Below are positions 51,602 through 59,694 of a stretch of 64,000 bases of DNA, piece after piece. Each line of letters begins with the position of its first letter. The first letter of the stretch is position 1. The notes beneath the pieces are model-generated. The model made no database searches and was not told the DNA's origin. It saw nothing but the letters and a program-made list of their open reading frames with translations. A program made the position numbers and the translations under genes. The DNA is from Erwinia sp. SLM-02 (GTDB lineage Bacteria > Pseudomonadota > Gammaproteobacteria > Enterobacterales > Enterobacteriaceae), in assembly GCF_037450285.1 (NCBI RefSeq), contig NZ_JAQISN010000003.1:186001-250000 (forward strand), written 5' to 3'.

Positions 51602-53538
51602 GCCGATCGTTATGGCTGGTTTTACCCACGTTAGCGCTGGCGCTGATGGCGGGCAACTTTATGCATCAGCTGGACTTCCGGCTGTGGCTTCAGGCGACTG
51701 TCCTGCCCGATGAAAGCGACGTCAGCCAGATGCTGTTTCACTTCAGCCTGCTGCCCCGCACGGCGCTGGCGCTGCTGGTGGGTGCCGGGCTGGGCGTGGC
51801 CGGGATCCTGTTTCAGCAGATCCTGCGTAACCCGCTGGCCGAACCGTCCACGCTCGGCGTGGCCGCCGGAGCCCAGCTTGGCCTGACGCTGGCGATCCTG
51901 TTTGCCCCCGGCTGGGGAGAGACGGGCCAGCAGCTGGCGGCGCTGGCCGGAGGCTTAACCGCCGGCGCAGTGGTGCTGGCCATCGCCTGGGGGCGGCAGC
52001 TCTCGCCGGTCACGCTGATCCTCGCCGGGCTGGTGTTCGGCCTTTACAGCGGGGCGGTCAAAAGCCTGCTGGCGCTGTTCAATCACGAACGGCTGCAGAA
52101 CCTGTTTATCTGGAGCAGCGGCATGCTGAACCAGTATGACTGGAGCGCGGTGCAGTTCCTCTGGCCGCGCATGCTGGCGGCGGTTGTGCTGATTGGGCTG
52201 ATGATCCGCCCGCTGACGCTGCTGGGCCTGGACGACAGCGTGGTGCGCAATCTCGGGATGCGGCTGGCGCTGGTGCGCATCGGCGGCCTGCTGCTGGCCG
52301 TGGCGCTCAGCGCACTAACCGTCGCCAGCGTGGGGGTGATTGGCTTTATCGGCCTGTTTGCGCCGGTGCTGACTCGATTGCTGGGCGTGCGGCGGCTTGG
52401 CCCCCGGCTGTGCTGCTCCGCAGCGCTGGGGGCGGGCCTGCTGTTAATCAGCGACCAGGCGGTGATGCTGCTGGCCCACTACTGGCGCGAGCTGCCGACG
52501 GGCGCGGTGACCGCGCTGATCGGTGCGCCGCTGATGCTGTGGATGCTGCCGCGCCTGCGCCATACCAAGGTGTCGCAGTCCGTTGCCCCGGCTACTGCAC
52601 GTGAACGAGGAACCTCGCGCGCGCTCCCGCTGCTGGTGGCGAGTGGGCTGCTGCTGCTGATAGCCGCTGCGCTGTTCAGCGGCGACGGCGGCCAGTGGCT
52701 GATTTCCGACCTCTCGTTACTGCAGTGGCGCTGGCCGCGCGTGCTGGCGGCGGCGGCGGCAGGCGGGATGCTGGCCGCGGCGGGTATGCTGATACAGCGG
52801 ATGACCGGTAACCCGATGGCCAGCCCGGAAGTGCTGGGCGTCAGCTCCGGCGCGGCCTGCGCCATTGTGCTGCTGATGGTTATCGTTCCTGCCGATGTGG
52901 ATGCCTGGCTGCTGCCGGCGGGGACGGCGGGGGCGATGCTGACGCTGGGATTAATGGTGATGCTTTCCCGCCGGGAGGGGTTCTCCGTTACCCGGCTGCT
53001 GCTGGTGGGGATTGCACTGAGTACCGTTTACGGCACGCTGCTGACCCTGTTCCTCGCCAGCGGCGATCCGCGCAGCGGCGTGGTGCTGAGCTGGCTGGCG
53101 GGGTCGACCTATCGGGTGACCGGCGAGCAGGCGCTGGGCGTATCGCTGCTGGCCGTGCTGCTGCTGGCGCTGATCCCGCTGCTGCGCCGCTGGCTGACGG
53201 TGCTGCCGCTGGGCGGCGTCACCGCATCCAGCGTGGGCGTGCCGATGCTCAGGTCACGATTGCTGATCCTGCTGCTGTCGGCCGGACTGATCGCCGCGGC
53301 CACGCTGATGATTGGCCCGCTGAGCTTTGTTGGCTTAATGGCACCGCATCTGGCGCGCCTGATGGGCTGGCACCGGCCGTTACCGCAGCTGGCCGCGGCG
53401 GTCACCATCGGCAGCGGAATGATGCTGCTGGCGGATCTGCTGGGCAGGGTGGTGATTTTTCCCTATCAAATTCCGGCGGGTTTGCTGGCAACCTTTATCG
53501 GCGCACCCTGCTTTATCTGGTTGTTACGTCAGCGATAA
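51598..53538 (+). CDS. fhuB: Ferric-hydroxamate permease FhuB (double domain)
   Basis: 646-aa inner-membrane permease made of two tandem FecCD-like halves (about 1-320 and 325-646), each with the motif LRNPLAEPSTLGVAAGAQLGL or MTGNPMASPEVLGVSSGAACA. E. coli FhuB has the same fused form. The longer open frame that starts at 51472 runs through fhuD in another frame and is not used. Its ATPase partner FhuC is absent from this locus. Confidence 0.9.
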   Translation: MSRSLWLVLPTLALALMAGNFMHQLDFRLWLQATVLPDESDVSQMLFHFSLLPRTALALLVGAGLGVAGILFQQILRNPLAEPSTLGVAAGAQLGLTLAILFAPGWGETGQQLAALAGGLTAGAVVLAIAWGRQLSPVTLILAGLVFGLYSGAVKSLLALFNHERLQNLFIWSSGMLNQYDWSAVQFLWPRMLAAVVLIGLMIRPLTLLGLDDSVVRNLGMRLALVRIGGLLLAVALSALTVASVGVIGFIGLFAPVLTRLLGVRRLGPRLCCSAALGAGLLLISDQAVMLLAHYWRELPTGAVTALIGAPLMLWMLPRLRHTKVSQSVAPATARERGTSRALPLLVASGLLLLIAAALFSGDGGQWLISDLSLLQWRWPRVLAAAAAGGMLAAAGMLIQRMTGNPMASPEVLGVSSGAACAIVLLMVIVPADVDAWLLPAGTAGAMLTLGLMVMLSRREGFSVTRLLLVGIALSTVYGTLLTLFLASGDPRSGVVLSWLAGSTYRVTGEQALGVSLLAVLLLALIPLLRRWLTVLPLGGVTASSVGVPMLRSRLLILLLSAGLIAAATLMIGPLSFVGLMAPHLARLMGWHRPLPQLAAAVTIGSGMMLLADLLGRVVIFPYQIPAGLLATFIGAPCFIWLLRQR

Positions 53539-53555
53539 TCCCTTTCGGCTTCCTT

Positions 53556-53577
53556 CCCTCTCCGTAACCGGAGAGGG
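53556..53577 (+). terminator. Hairpin after fhuB
   Basis: CCCTCTCCG-TAAC-CGGAGAGGG, a perfect 9-bp stem 17 bases past the fhuB stop. No T-run follows, so it may be a processing or pause structure rather than a true terminator. Confidence 0.45.
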
Positions 53578-53645
53578 CGATCCTGTTTCGCGCCGCGAAT
53601 TTTTAGCTTGATCTGACAGGAATGAGTCGGATAATCGCAAGCTCA

Positions 53646-53664
53646 ATAATAAGTATTATCATTT
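53646..53664 (+). promoter_or_regulatory. Fur-box-like site upstream of fcuA
   Basis: ATAATAAGTATTATCATTT is A+T-rich and dyad-like (ATAAT....ATTAT), close to the Fur consensus. It lies 22 bases before the receptor ATG. Confidence 0.5.
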
Positions 53665-53685
53665 CATATACCGACAGGATGAGAG

Positions 53686-55872
53686 ATGTTCGCTTCCCAA
53701 TCCCCCTCTGGCCTATTTCGCCTTAAACTGCTGGCGCTGGCCGTCGGCGCTGCAACGCTGCCGGCCATGGCGTCCTCCAACAGCAGCGAGCAGACCCTGA
53801 CGGTCACCGCGACCGCCGACCCTGAGTTCACCCCCGGCGGCGATCGGCTGGTTCCGGCCTACCTGGACGGTCAGGTGGCGAACGGTGGGCGGATGGGCAT
53901 GCTGGGCGAACAGGACGCGCGGAACGTGCCGTTTAACATCGTCAGCTACACCTCAAAACTGATCCAGGATCAGCAGGCCAAAACCATCAAAGATGTTGTG
54001 GCTAACGATGCGTCGATCCAGAACGTGCAGGGCTACGGTAACTTCGCGGAGACCTACCGCATTCGCGGCTTCGATCTCAACGGCGATGACATGACCTTTG
54101 GCGGCCTGCCCGGCGTGATGCCGCGCCAGGTGGTCTCCACCCAGATGGTGGAGCGCGTGGAGGTGTTCAAAGGCGCCAATGCGCTGATGAATGGCAGTGC
54201 GTCCAGCGGCGTGGGCGGGATGATCAACCTTGAACCGAAACACGCGGACGATGTGCCTCTGACCCGCGTGGGCGTTGACTACACCGGAAAAAACCAGCTG
54301 GGAGCCAGCATCGATGCCGGTCGCCGCTTTGGCGACAACAACCAGTGGGGCGCGCGCGTCAACCTGCTGGATCGCGAAGGCGATACCGCGGTGGATAATG
54401 AAAAACGCCGCACCACGCTGGCCTCCATCGGGCTGGATTATCGCGGCGATCGGCTGCGCACCTCCCTCGATATGGGCTATCAGAAGCAGGCCTTCCACGG
54501 CGGCCGGCTGGGCGTGAACGTCAGCGGCGTGGATTTTATTCCTGAAGTGCCAAAAGCGACCAGCAACTACAGCCAGGACTGGGTGTACAGCAATCTGGAA
54601 AGCGAGTTCGGCATGGCGCGCGCGGAGTATGACGTTGCCCCGGACTGGACGCTGTACGGCGCGCTCGGCGGGCAGCACTCTCATGAATACGGTGCCTACG
54701 GCACGCCGAAAATCAGCGATGCGAACGGCAATGCGGTGATTAGCCGTATGGATACCAATAAATTTGTCGATGCCTTCAGCGGCCAGTTTGGTCTTCGCGG
54801 CCAGTTCGCCACCGGCGTGGTGAACCACAGCGTTAACCTCGGTTATTCGGCGATGAACCGCCGTGAGAAAACCGCCTACGGCATGGCGAAAGCGGCCGAC
54901 GCCGTTGCGACCAACATCTATGAGCCATCCGCCGTTAACCCGCCGGAGATGACCTCATTCGGTGGCGATCTCGACTCTCCGCGCCCAACCAGCCGCGTGC
55001 GCAGCCAGGGCTTCCTGCTGTCGGACACGCTGGGAATGTTTGACGATAAACTGCTGCTTACCCTGGGGGCGCGACATCAGAAAGTGGTGGTGCGTAACTA
55101 CAGCTACGGCACGGCAATTGAGAAGGACAAAGAGCGTTTCACCAAAAATCGCTGGACGCCGGCCTATGGCATCGTGTTCAAGCCCTGGGAGCCGATCTCA
55201 CTCTATGCGAACCACATCGAGTCGCTGTCTCCGGGCGAGACGGCACCGTCAACGGCAAGCAACACGGGAACCGTCTCCGGGATCTCGCTGGCGAAGCAGA
55301 ATGAAGTGGGCGTGAAGTTTGACTCCGGTCGGGTCGGCGGCTCGCTGGCGCTGTTCGAAATCAAAAAGCCGAAAGGACTGACCAACCCTGAAACCAAATA
55401 CTTCTCGCTGAGCGGCGAGCAGCGCAACCGCGGCGTGGAGCTGAACGTCTTCGGCGAACCGGTATTTGGCCTGCGCCTGAACGGCAGCGCGACCTGGCTT
55501 GATCCGAAGATGACCAAAACCCAGAACGGCACCAACGACGGTAAGAACGCGGTGGGCGTAGCCGAGTTTTACACCGTGCTGGGCGCGGAGTACGACATCA
55601 AGCCGATCGATGGCCTGACCGCCACCGCGCGGCTGACCCACTCCGGATCGCAGTATGCGGATGCGGCAAACAGCAAAAAGCTGGATGCGTATACCACGCT
55701 GGATCTCGGTGCGCGCTACCGCATGAAGGTGCAGGACAACGATCTGGTCTGGCGCGTGGGCGTGGATAACGTCACCAATAAGCGCTACTGGTCCGGCGTG
55801 GAAAGCGGCGGCACCTACATTTACCAGGGCACGCCGCGACAGCTGAAGGTGTCGATGTCTTACGACTTCTGA
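53686..55872 (+). CDS. fcuA: TonB-dependent ferrichrome receptor, FcuA type
   Basis: 728-aa outer-membrane receptor. Signal peptide to about residue 29, TonB box (QTLTVTATAD), plug (VPFNIVSYTSKLIQDQQAKTIKDVVANDASIQNVQGYGNFAETYRIRGF; VERVEVFKGANALMNG) and a barrel ending in RQLKVSMSYDF. As I remember it, the sequence follows Yersinia FcuA closely (FTPGGD.LVPAYLDGQ.ANGGR.GMLGEQ). It lies just after fhuD-fhuB, so ferrichrome or a related hydroxamate is its likely ligand. An octamer repeat and a terminator follow. Confidence 0.82.
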   Translation: MFASQSPSGLFRLKLLALAVGAATLPAMASSNSSEQTLTVTATADPEFTPGGDRLVPAYLDGQVANGGRMGMLGEQDARNVPFNIVSYTSKLIQDQQAKTIKDVVANDASIQNVQGYGNFAETYRIRGFDLNGDDMTFGGLPGVMPRQVVSTQMVERVEVFKGANALMNGSASSGVGGMINLEPKHADDVPLTRVGVDYTGKNQLGASIDAGRRFGDNNQWGARVNLLDREGDTAVDNEKRRTTLASIGLDYRGDRLRTSLDMGYQKQAFHGGRLGVNVSGVDFIPEVPKATSNYSQDWVYSNLESEFGMARAEYDVAPDWTLYGALGGQHSHEYGAYGTPKISDANGNAVISRMDTNKFVDAFSGQFGLRGQFATGVVNHSVNLGYSAMNRREKTAYGMAKAADAVATNIYEPSAVNPPEMTSFGGDLDSPRPTSRVRSQGFLLSDTLGMFDDKLLLTLGARHQKVVVRNYSYGTAIEKDKERFTKNRWTPAYGIVFKPWEPISLYANHIESLSPGETAPSTASNTGTVSGISLAKQNEVGVKFDSGRVGGSLALFEIKKPKGLTNPETKYFSLSGEQRNRGVELNVFGEPVFGLRLNGSATWLDPKMTKTQNGTNDGKNAVGVAEFYTVLGAEYDIKPIDGLTATARLTHSGSQYADAANSKKLDAYTTLDLGARYRMKVQDNDLVWRVGVDNVTNKRYWSGVESGGTYIYQGTPRQLKVSMSYDF

Positions 55873-55892
55873 TGCCCCTGACAGCAAAATGC

Positions 55893-55940
55893 TGCATGAC
55901 TGCATGACTGCATGACTGCATGACTGCATGACTGCATATA
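55893..55940. repeat. Octanucleotide microsatellite (TGCATGAC)5
   Basis: Five perfect copies of TGCATGAC from 55893 to 55932, then a degenerate TGCATATA. It lies between the fcuA stop and its terminator, so copy number can change the 3' untranslated region but not the protein. The unit contains the palindrome TGCA. Confidence 0.9.
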
Positions 55941-55972
55941 TGCCCGGCCTGAACAGGTTGGGCATTTTTTTT
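55941..55972 (+). terminator. Rho-independent terminator of fcuA
   Basis: TGCCC.GCCTG-AA-CAGG..GGGCA stem followed by eight T residues at 55965-55972. Confidence 0.85.
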
Positions 55973-55998
55973 AAATGGGGGGAGAAGGGAGGCCAGCG

Positions 55999-56847
55999 TT
56001 AAAAACGCCACGTCACCCCAATGGCCGGGCCGCGCAGCAGGGTGTCATAGACGTGGCCGTTATGGTCGTAGTCCACTTTCAGCGCCTTATAGCCTACCGA
56101 TGCCGAGATATTATCCGTAAAGGTGTAATTGATGCTGGCGAGCACCGACCAGGTGACGTCGGACCCCGCACCAAACCCGCCGACGTCGGCTTCAGACTGG
56201 AACGAAAACGCGTCCGTCAGCGGCAGGAACACGCGTGCACCGACCAGCGGATCGACCCAGCTGAAGCTCTCACCGTACGAGGCGGTACGGCTGCCGATCA
56301 GCGAATGGCTGGCAGACACGGTGATATCATTCGACACGTGCCACAGGCGCAGGCCGCCCAGCAGATCCAGCGTAAAGTCCGGCGTGTCCATTACCCGATA
56401 GCCGCCCAGCAGGGTGGCCATAAACTGCCGGGAATCCACTTTGCCGTCAACGTTAGACCCGGGGGGGATAGTCACGCCGAATCCCGGGATCTGGAACGCG
56501 GAGAGCGGGCCGCTGGCGTGGCTGTCGGTGGTGTCGACATACATCAGATTGCCGGAGAACACGAAGCGGTCGTAGCGCGCCCAGATATCGAGAAATCCCC
56601 CAAAGTTCAGATCGTCCATCACTTTTGAAAACGGCTTATCGACGTCCACGGTGGAGCCGCGCTGAAACGGCGAGATGCTGCCGCTCATGCTGGCCGCCCA
56701 CAAAAACGGCGTGACCTGAAAGGCCCGGTCCGGTTTTTCTGCTGCGCTGATAAGGGGGCGATCGGTGGCGGGGGAGGCGGAGGGAGCGGCACCGGCGGCC
56801 TGAAATCCGCAGAGAGGCAGCATGGCTAAGACGGCAAATCGTTTCAA
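55999..56847 (-). CDS. Outer-membrane beta-barrel protein
   Basis: 282-aa secreted protein. It starts at TTG 56847 with AGGGACG about 8 bases upstream, and the signal peptide MKRFAVLAMLPLCGFQAAGA; an internal ATG at 56823 would cut the signal. The mature part alternates short amphipathic strands (FQVTPFLWAASMSGSI; FVFSGNLMYVDT; TLDLLGGLRLWHVSNDITV; FSWVDPLVGARVFLPL) and ends in the barrel-closing GPAIGVTWRF. The function is unknown. It diverges from a secreted Ntn hydrolase, 119 bases apart. Confidence 0.7.
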   Translation of the reverse strand: MKRFAVLAMLPLCGFQAAGAAPSASPATDRPLISAAEKPDRAFQVTPFLWAASMSGSISPFQRGSTVDVDKPFSKVMDDLNFGGFLDIWARYDRFVFSGNLMYVDTTDSHASGPLSAFQIPGFGVTIPPGSNVDGKVDSRQFMATLLGGYRVMDTPDFTLDLLGGLRLWHVSNDITVSASHSLIGSRTASYGESFSWVDPLVGARVFLPLTDAFSFQSEADVGGFGAGSDVTWSVLASINYTFTDNISASVGYKALKVDYDHNGHVYDTLLRGPAIGVTWRF

Positions 56848-56966
56848 AGCATCGTCCCTATTATTAAATTTATTAACGGTATTGGGTAAAATAATGCCGG
56901 TTACTGTTACATTAACATACCGCTTTTTGGAATTTCTCACAGAAAAAAACACAGGGAAACAGAACG

Positions 56967-58037
56967 ATGATTTTGAAAAAGAACTCATTTTTTGCGAAGT
57001 GTAGTGCGGCACTCCTGTCGATTGGCATGCTGATGCCGACGGTGGAAGCATGCACGCGGCTGGTTTATCTTGGCGCAAATGACCAGGTGATTACCGCACG
57101 TTCGATGGACTGGAAGGTGGATGTCGGTACCAATCTCTGGATATTTCCACGCGGTATGCAGCGCACCGGTGAAGCCGGGCCAAATTCCGTCAAGTGGACC
57201 TCGAAGTACGGCAGCGTGATCGCCTCGGGCTACGACATCTCCACCACCGACGGCATGAACGAAGCCGGGCTGGTGGCGAATGTGCTGTGGCTGGTGGAGT
57301 CTTCTTACCCGGAATATGACAAGAAAAAACCCGGTTTAACGATTGCTGCATGGGCGCAGTACGCGCTGGATAATTTCGCCACCGTTCAGGAAGCCGTTGA
57401 TGCTCTGAGCAAAGAGTCGTTCAGCATCGTCACCGATAAGGTGCCGGGCGAGGACAGGCTGGCCACGCTGCATCTCTCGCTGTCTGACGCCACCGGCGAC
57501 AGTGCGATTATCGAATATATCGATGGTAAACAGGTTATTCACCACAGCCGCAGCTATCAGGTAATGACCAACTCACCGATTTTTGAGAAGCAGCTGGCAA
57601 TGGAAGAGTACTGGAAGCAGATTGGCGGCACGGTGATGCTGCCGGGCACCAACAGCGCGCCGGACCGCTTTGCCCGCGCCAGTTTCTACGTCAACGCGAT
57701 CCCTAAATCTGAAAACGCGGTTGAGGCCATCGCCAGTACCTTTAGCGTGATCCGCAATGTGTCCGTTCCTTATGGTATCTCCACGCCCGGCCAGCCGAAT
57801 ATCTCCTCCACGCGCTGGCGGACCGTTTCCGATCAGAAGCGCGGGCTTTACTTCTTTGAGTCGGCGCTGACGCCAAACGTGTTCTGGACCGATCTGAAAA
57901 AGATCGATTTCTCGGAAAAAACCGGCAGGGTGATGAAGCTCGATCTGGGGCCAAATCAGACCAACATCTATTCGGGAATGGCCAACGACAGTTATAAAGA
58001 GGCGAAGCCGTTTACCTTCCTTGGTTTGAAAATGTAG
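56967..58037 (+). CDS. Choloylglycine-hydrolase-family Ntn hydrolase (secreted)
   Basis: 356-aa linear-amide hydrolase of the penicillin V acylase / bile salt hydrolase family. Signal peptide (MILKKNSFFAKCSAALLSIGMLMPTVEA) is cut right before the nucleophile Cys29 (CTRLVYLGANDQVITARSMDW), with the conserved Arg and Asp (RSMDW) and Asn (MTNSP) further on. A periplasmic amidase is expected; substrates may be acyl-homoserine lactones, N-acyl amino acids or beta-lactams (inference). Confidence 0.83.
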   Translation: MILKKNSFFAKCSAALLSIGMLMPTVEACTRLVYLGANDQVITARSMDWKVDVGTNLWIFPRGMQRTGEAGPNSVKWTSKYGSVIASGYDISTTDGMNEAGLVANVLWLVESSYPEYDKKKPGLTIAAWAQYALDNFATVQEAVDALSKESFSIVTDKVPGEDRLATLHLSLSDATGDSAIIEYIDGKQVIHHSRSYQVMTNSPIFEKQLAMEEYWKQIGGTVMLPGTNSAPDRFARASFYVNAIPKSENAVEAIASTFSVIRNVSVPYGISTPGQPNISSTRWRTVSDQKRGLYFFESALTPNVFWTDLKKIDFSEKTGRVMKLDLGPNQTNIYSGMANDSYKEAKPFTFLGLKM

Positions 58038-58128
58038 TTCAGTTAACAGCTGGTTTTATTGTTGTTGGCGGAAGCATTCATGGTGATGCGGGGGAAATGT
58101 TTTCTGGAATAGTGTGCCTGTGCTTGCT

Positions 58129-58316
58129 GGCTGATGCCCCGAACGGGCCGGTCCTCGCGCCGCTTCGCGGTACCCTCACTCCGTTCGTCAGCCTGTCGGA
58201 CCCGTTCAGACGGGCCTTCCGTGGCCCGGCTGAACCTTTCATCCGCGTCCATGCGGATGAATCCTGGCTTTCTCTCTGCGTTCAGCGCTGCGGATGGCCC
58301 GCTCGGGGCATCAGCC
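58129..58316 (+). repeat. Palindromic intergenic element, variant C (188 bp)
   Basis: Same architecture as the A and B copies but with a third outer stem (GGCTGATGCCCCGA.CGGGCC and its complement, one G.U-type mismatch). Inner hairpins: GTTCAG-ACGGGCC-TTCCGT-GGCCCGG-CTGAAC, and TTCATCCGC-GTCCAT-GCGGATGAA at 58238-58261. The core GGTCCTCGCGCCGCTTCGCG and the block TTCAGCGCTGCGGATGGCCCG are conserved. It lies between convergent genes. Confidence 0.83.
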
Positions 58317-58490
58317 TGCCTGCTTTGTGACTTCTGTATTGCCTGTCGCTCTTTATTCTTAACAGGCGATTATGAGTCCCAACCTAATCCATTTAAAAAC
58401 AATGAATTACTTTAATTTTAACGGCCTGAGTTGTTGAGTGCTGTTTAATACTGTTGCATAGTTCTGTGCTCTGCTGCCGTTTTGCTGCCA

Positions 58491-59078
58491 TTAACGATTC
58501 GGCAGCGGCTCGCCGGCAAGCCAGCTTAGCCACTGTTTTTTGAACAGCACCTGTGCGAAAGGGCGTACGGATGTTCTGATATACGCCAGAATTTCAGCAT
58601 CGGTCATTGTTGATGCGTTAGAAGGGTAGCCAATGCCGTCGTCGAACAGATAGTAGTAAAGCCAGTTGAGATGCTCGCAGGTTTTACCAACGAATTTAGA
58701 TCTGGATTCTATCCAAAGCTCAGCAAAAAAACGCAGATGAGATTCTGCACCCGGCACGGTATCGCAGCGAATAAGATGCTCAAGCTGAATTCTCAACCAC
58801 ACCAGCGCGCTGAGGTTCGGCCCCGGATAAATCAGGCCCGCTTCCGCCATATACCGGCCTAGGTAGTCGCTGACTTCATCCTCATCCGGCGTGGCATCCA
58901 GGCCTAACGAGGCGAGGATCAGCAGCGGCTCGGAATCGTTCCCCGCAATCACGGCTTCCCCGGCCCATTCCACAATAGCTCTAACATAGTTGTCAGTAGC
59001 GAGATGACGGGCGGTTTTCCTCAATTCCATCAGGCACAGCAGGTCGTTTAACCTGTCGATGGCGTGAATTGGTGACAT
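58491..59078 (-). CDS. Hypothetical protein, 195 aa
   Basis: Acidic, soluble, helical-looking protein (MSPIHAIDRLNDLLCLMELRKTARHLATDNY...). I recognise no family. Features seen are GSAESHLRFFAELWIESRSKF-like helices and a tryptophan-rich C-terminus (KKQWLSWLAGEPLPNR). It sits 27 bases from the next unknown gene on the same strand, next to the integrase, so it may be cargo or an immunity-type protein; that is a guess. Confidence 0.55.
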   Translation of the reverse strand: MSPIHAIDRLNDLLCLMELRKTARHLATDNYVRAIVEWAGEAVIAGNDSEPLLILASLGLDATPDEDEVSDYLGRYMAEAGLIYPGPNLSALVWLRIQLEHLIRCDTVPGAESHLRFFAELWIESRSKFVGKTCEHLNWLYYYLFDDGIGYPSNASTMTDAEILAYIRTSVRPFAQVLFKKQWLSWLAGEPLPNR

Positions 59079-59105
59079 ATCAGGCTCACGGTTGAACTAA
59101 GTGGG

Positions 59106-59615
59106 TCAGGGGGTCGTCATCGCAAAGAGAATGACGCTACCCAGCGCATTGGTTTTTTTGGAAACGAATATGACTTTATCGAACTGATAGTTTCCTTCGG
59201 GATAGCATATTTTGATATTCCGGCCCAGATCGGGGTCGTCAACATTGGCCCCCGCACAGGATTTATGGCCGCGCGGAGAATAGGTGTAGCCGGCGGCGTA
59301 GGCGGAGGTTTTACCGGGAAGATAGTAGGCCACCGTCATTAATGGAATAACGGCAACCGCCATTAAAACAATAAACGTTCCCATGAAAAATTTAAGGTAA
59401 TCAATACGCTTACCGGTTTTGATTACCCCGCGATGGAACGCATATAAAGAGAGACAGATCGATAACCCCAGGGTGACCAGGATGAAATTTTTACTGGTGG
59501 CATCATTGAGAAAGGTTTCGGTATAAATCCCGCTGCGCCAGATGATAAAACCGAATATCACCAGCAGAGCCGCGATGCTGAGAGTGAACAGGTAAAGATA
59601 GGAATAGTGTTTCAT
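59106..59615 (-). CDS. Hypothetical membrane protein, 169 aa
   Basis: Three hydrophobic segments (LYLFTLSIAALLVIFGFIIW; ILVTLGLSICLSLYAFH; FFMGTFIVLMAVAVIPLMTVAYYL) followed by a periplasmic tail with two cysteines (HKSCAG, KICYPEG). ATG at 59615 (MKHYSYLYL) is used; an ATG 9 bases upstream is also open. It may share a transcript with the 195-aa gene. The function is not known. Confidence 0.6.
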   Translation of the reverse strand: MKHYSYLYLFTLSIAALLVIFGFIIWRSGIYTETFLNDATSKNFILVTLGLSICLSLYAFHRGVIKTGKRIDYLKFFMGTFIVLMAVAVIPLMTVAYYLPGKTSAYAAGYTYSPRGHKSCAGANVDDPDLGRNIKICYPEGNYQFDKVIFVSKKTNALGSVILFAMTTP

Positions 59616-59694
59616 TGTCCTCATTACGGTTTTTTCAGATCCCTCGTTATCCGAATCATAGCATCACGCCTGACCGTTTTTGACAACGGAATGA

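Noticed and set aside
58129..58316. Insertion-sequence remnant at element C
   Set aside because: There are long inverted ends but no transposase-like frame and no clear target duplication; it fits the structured repeat family instead.
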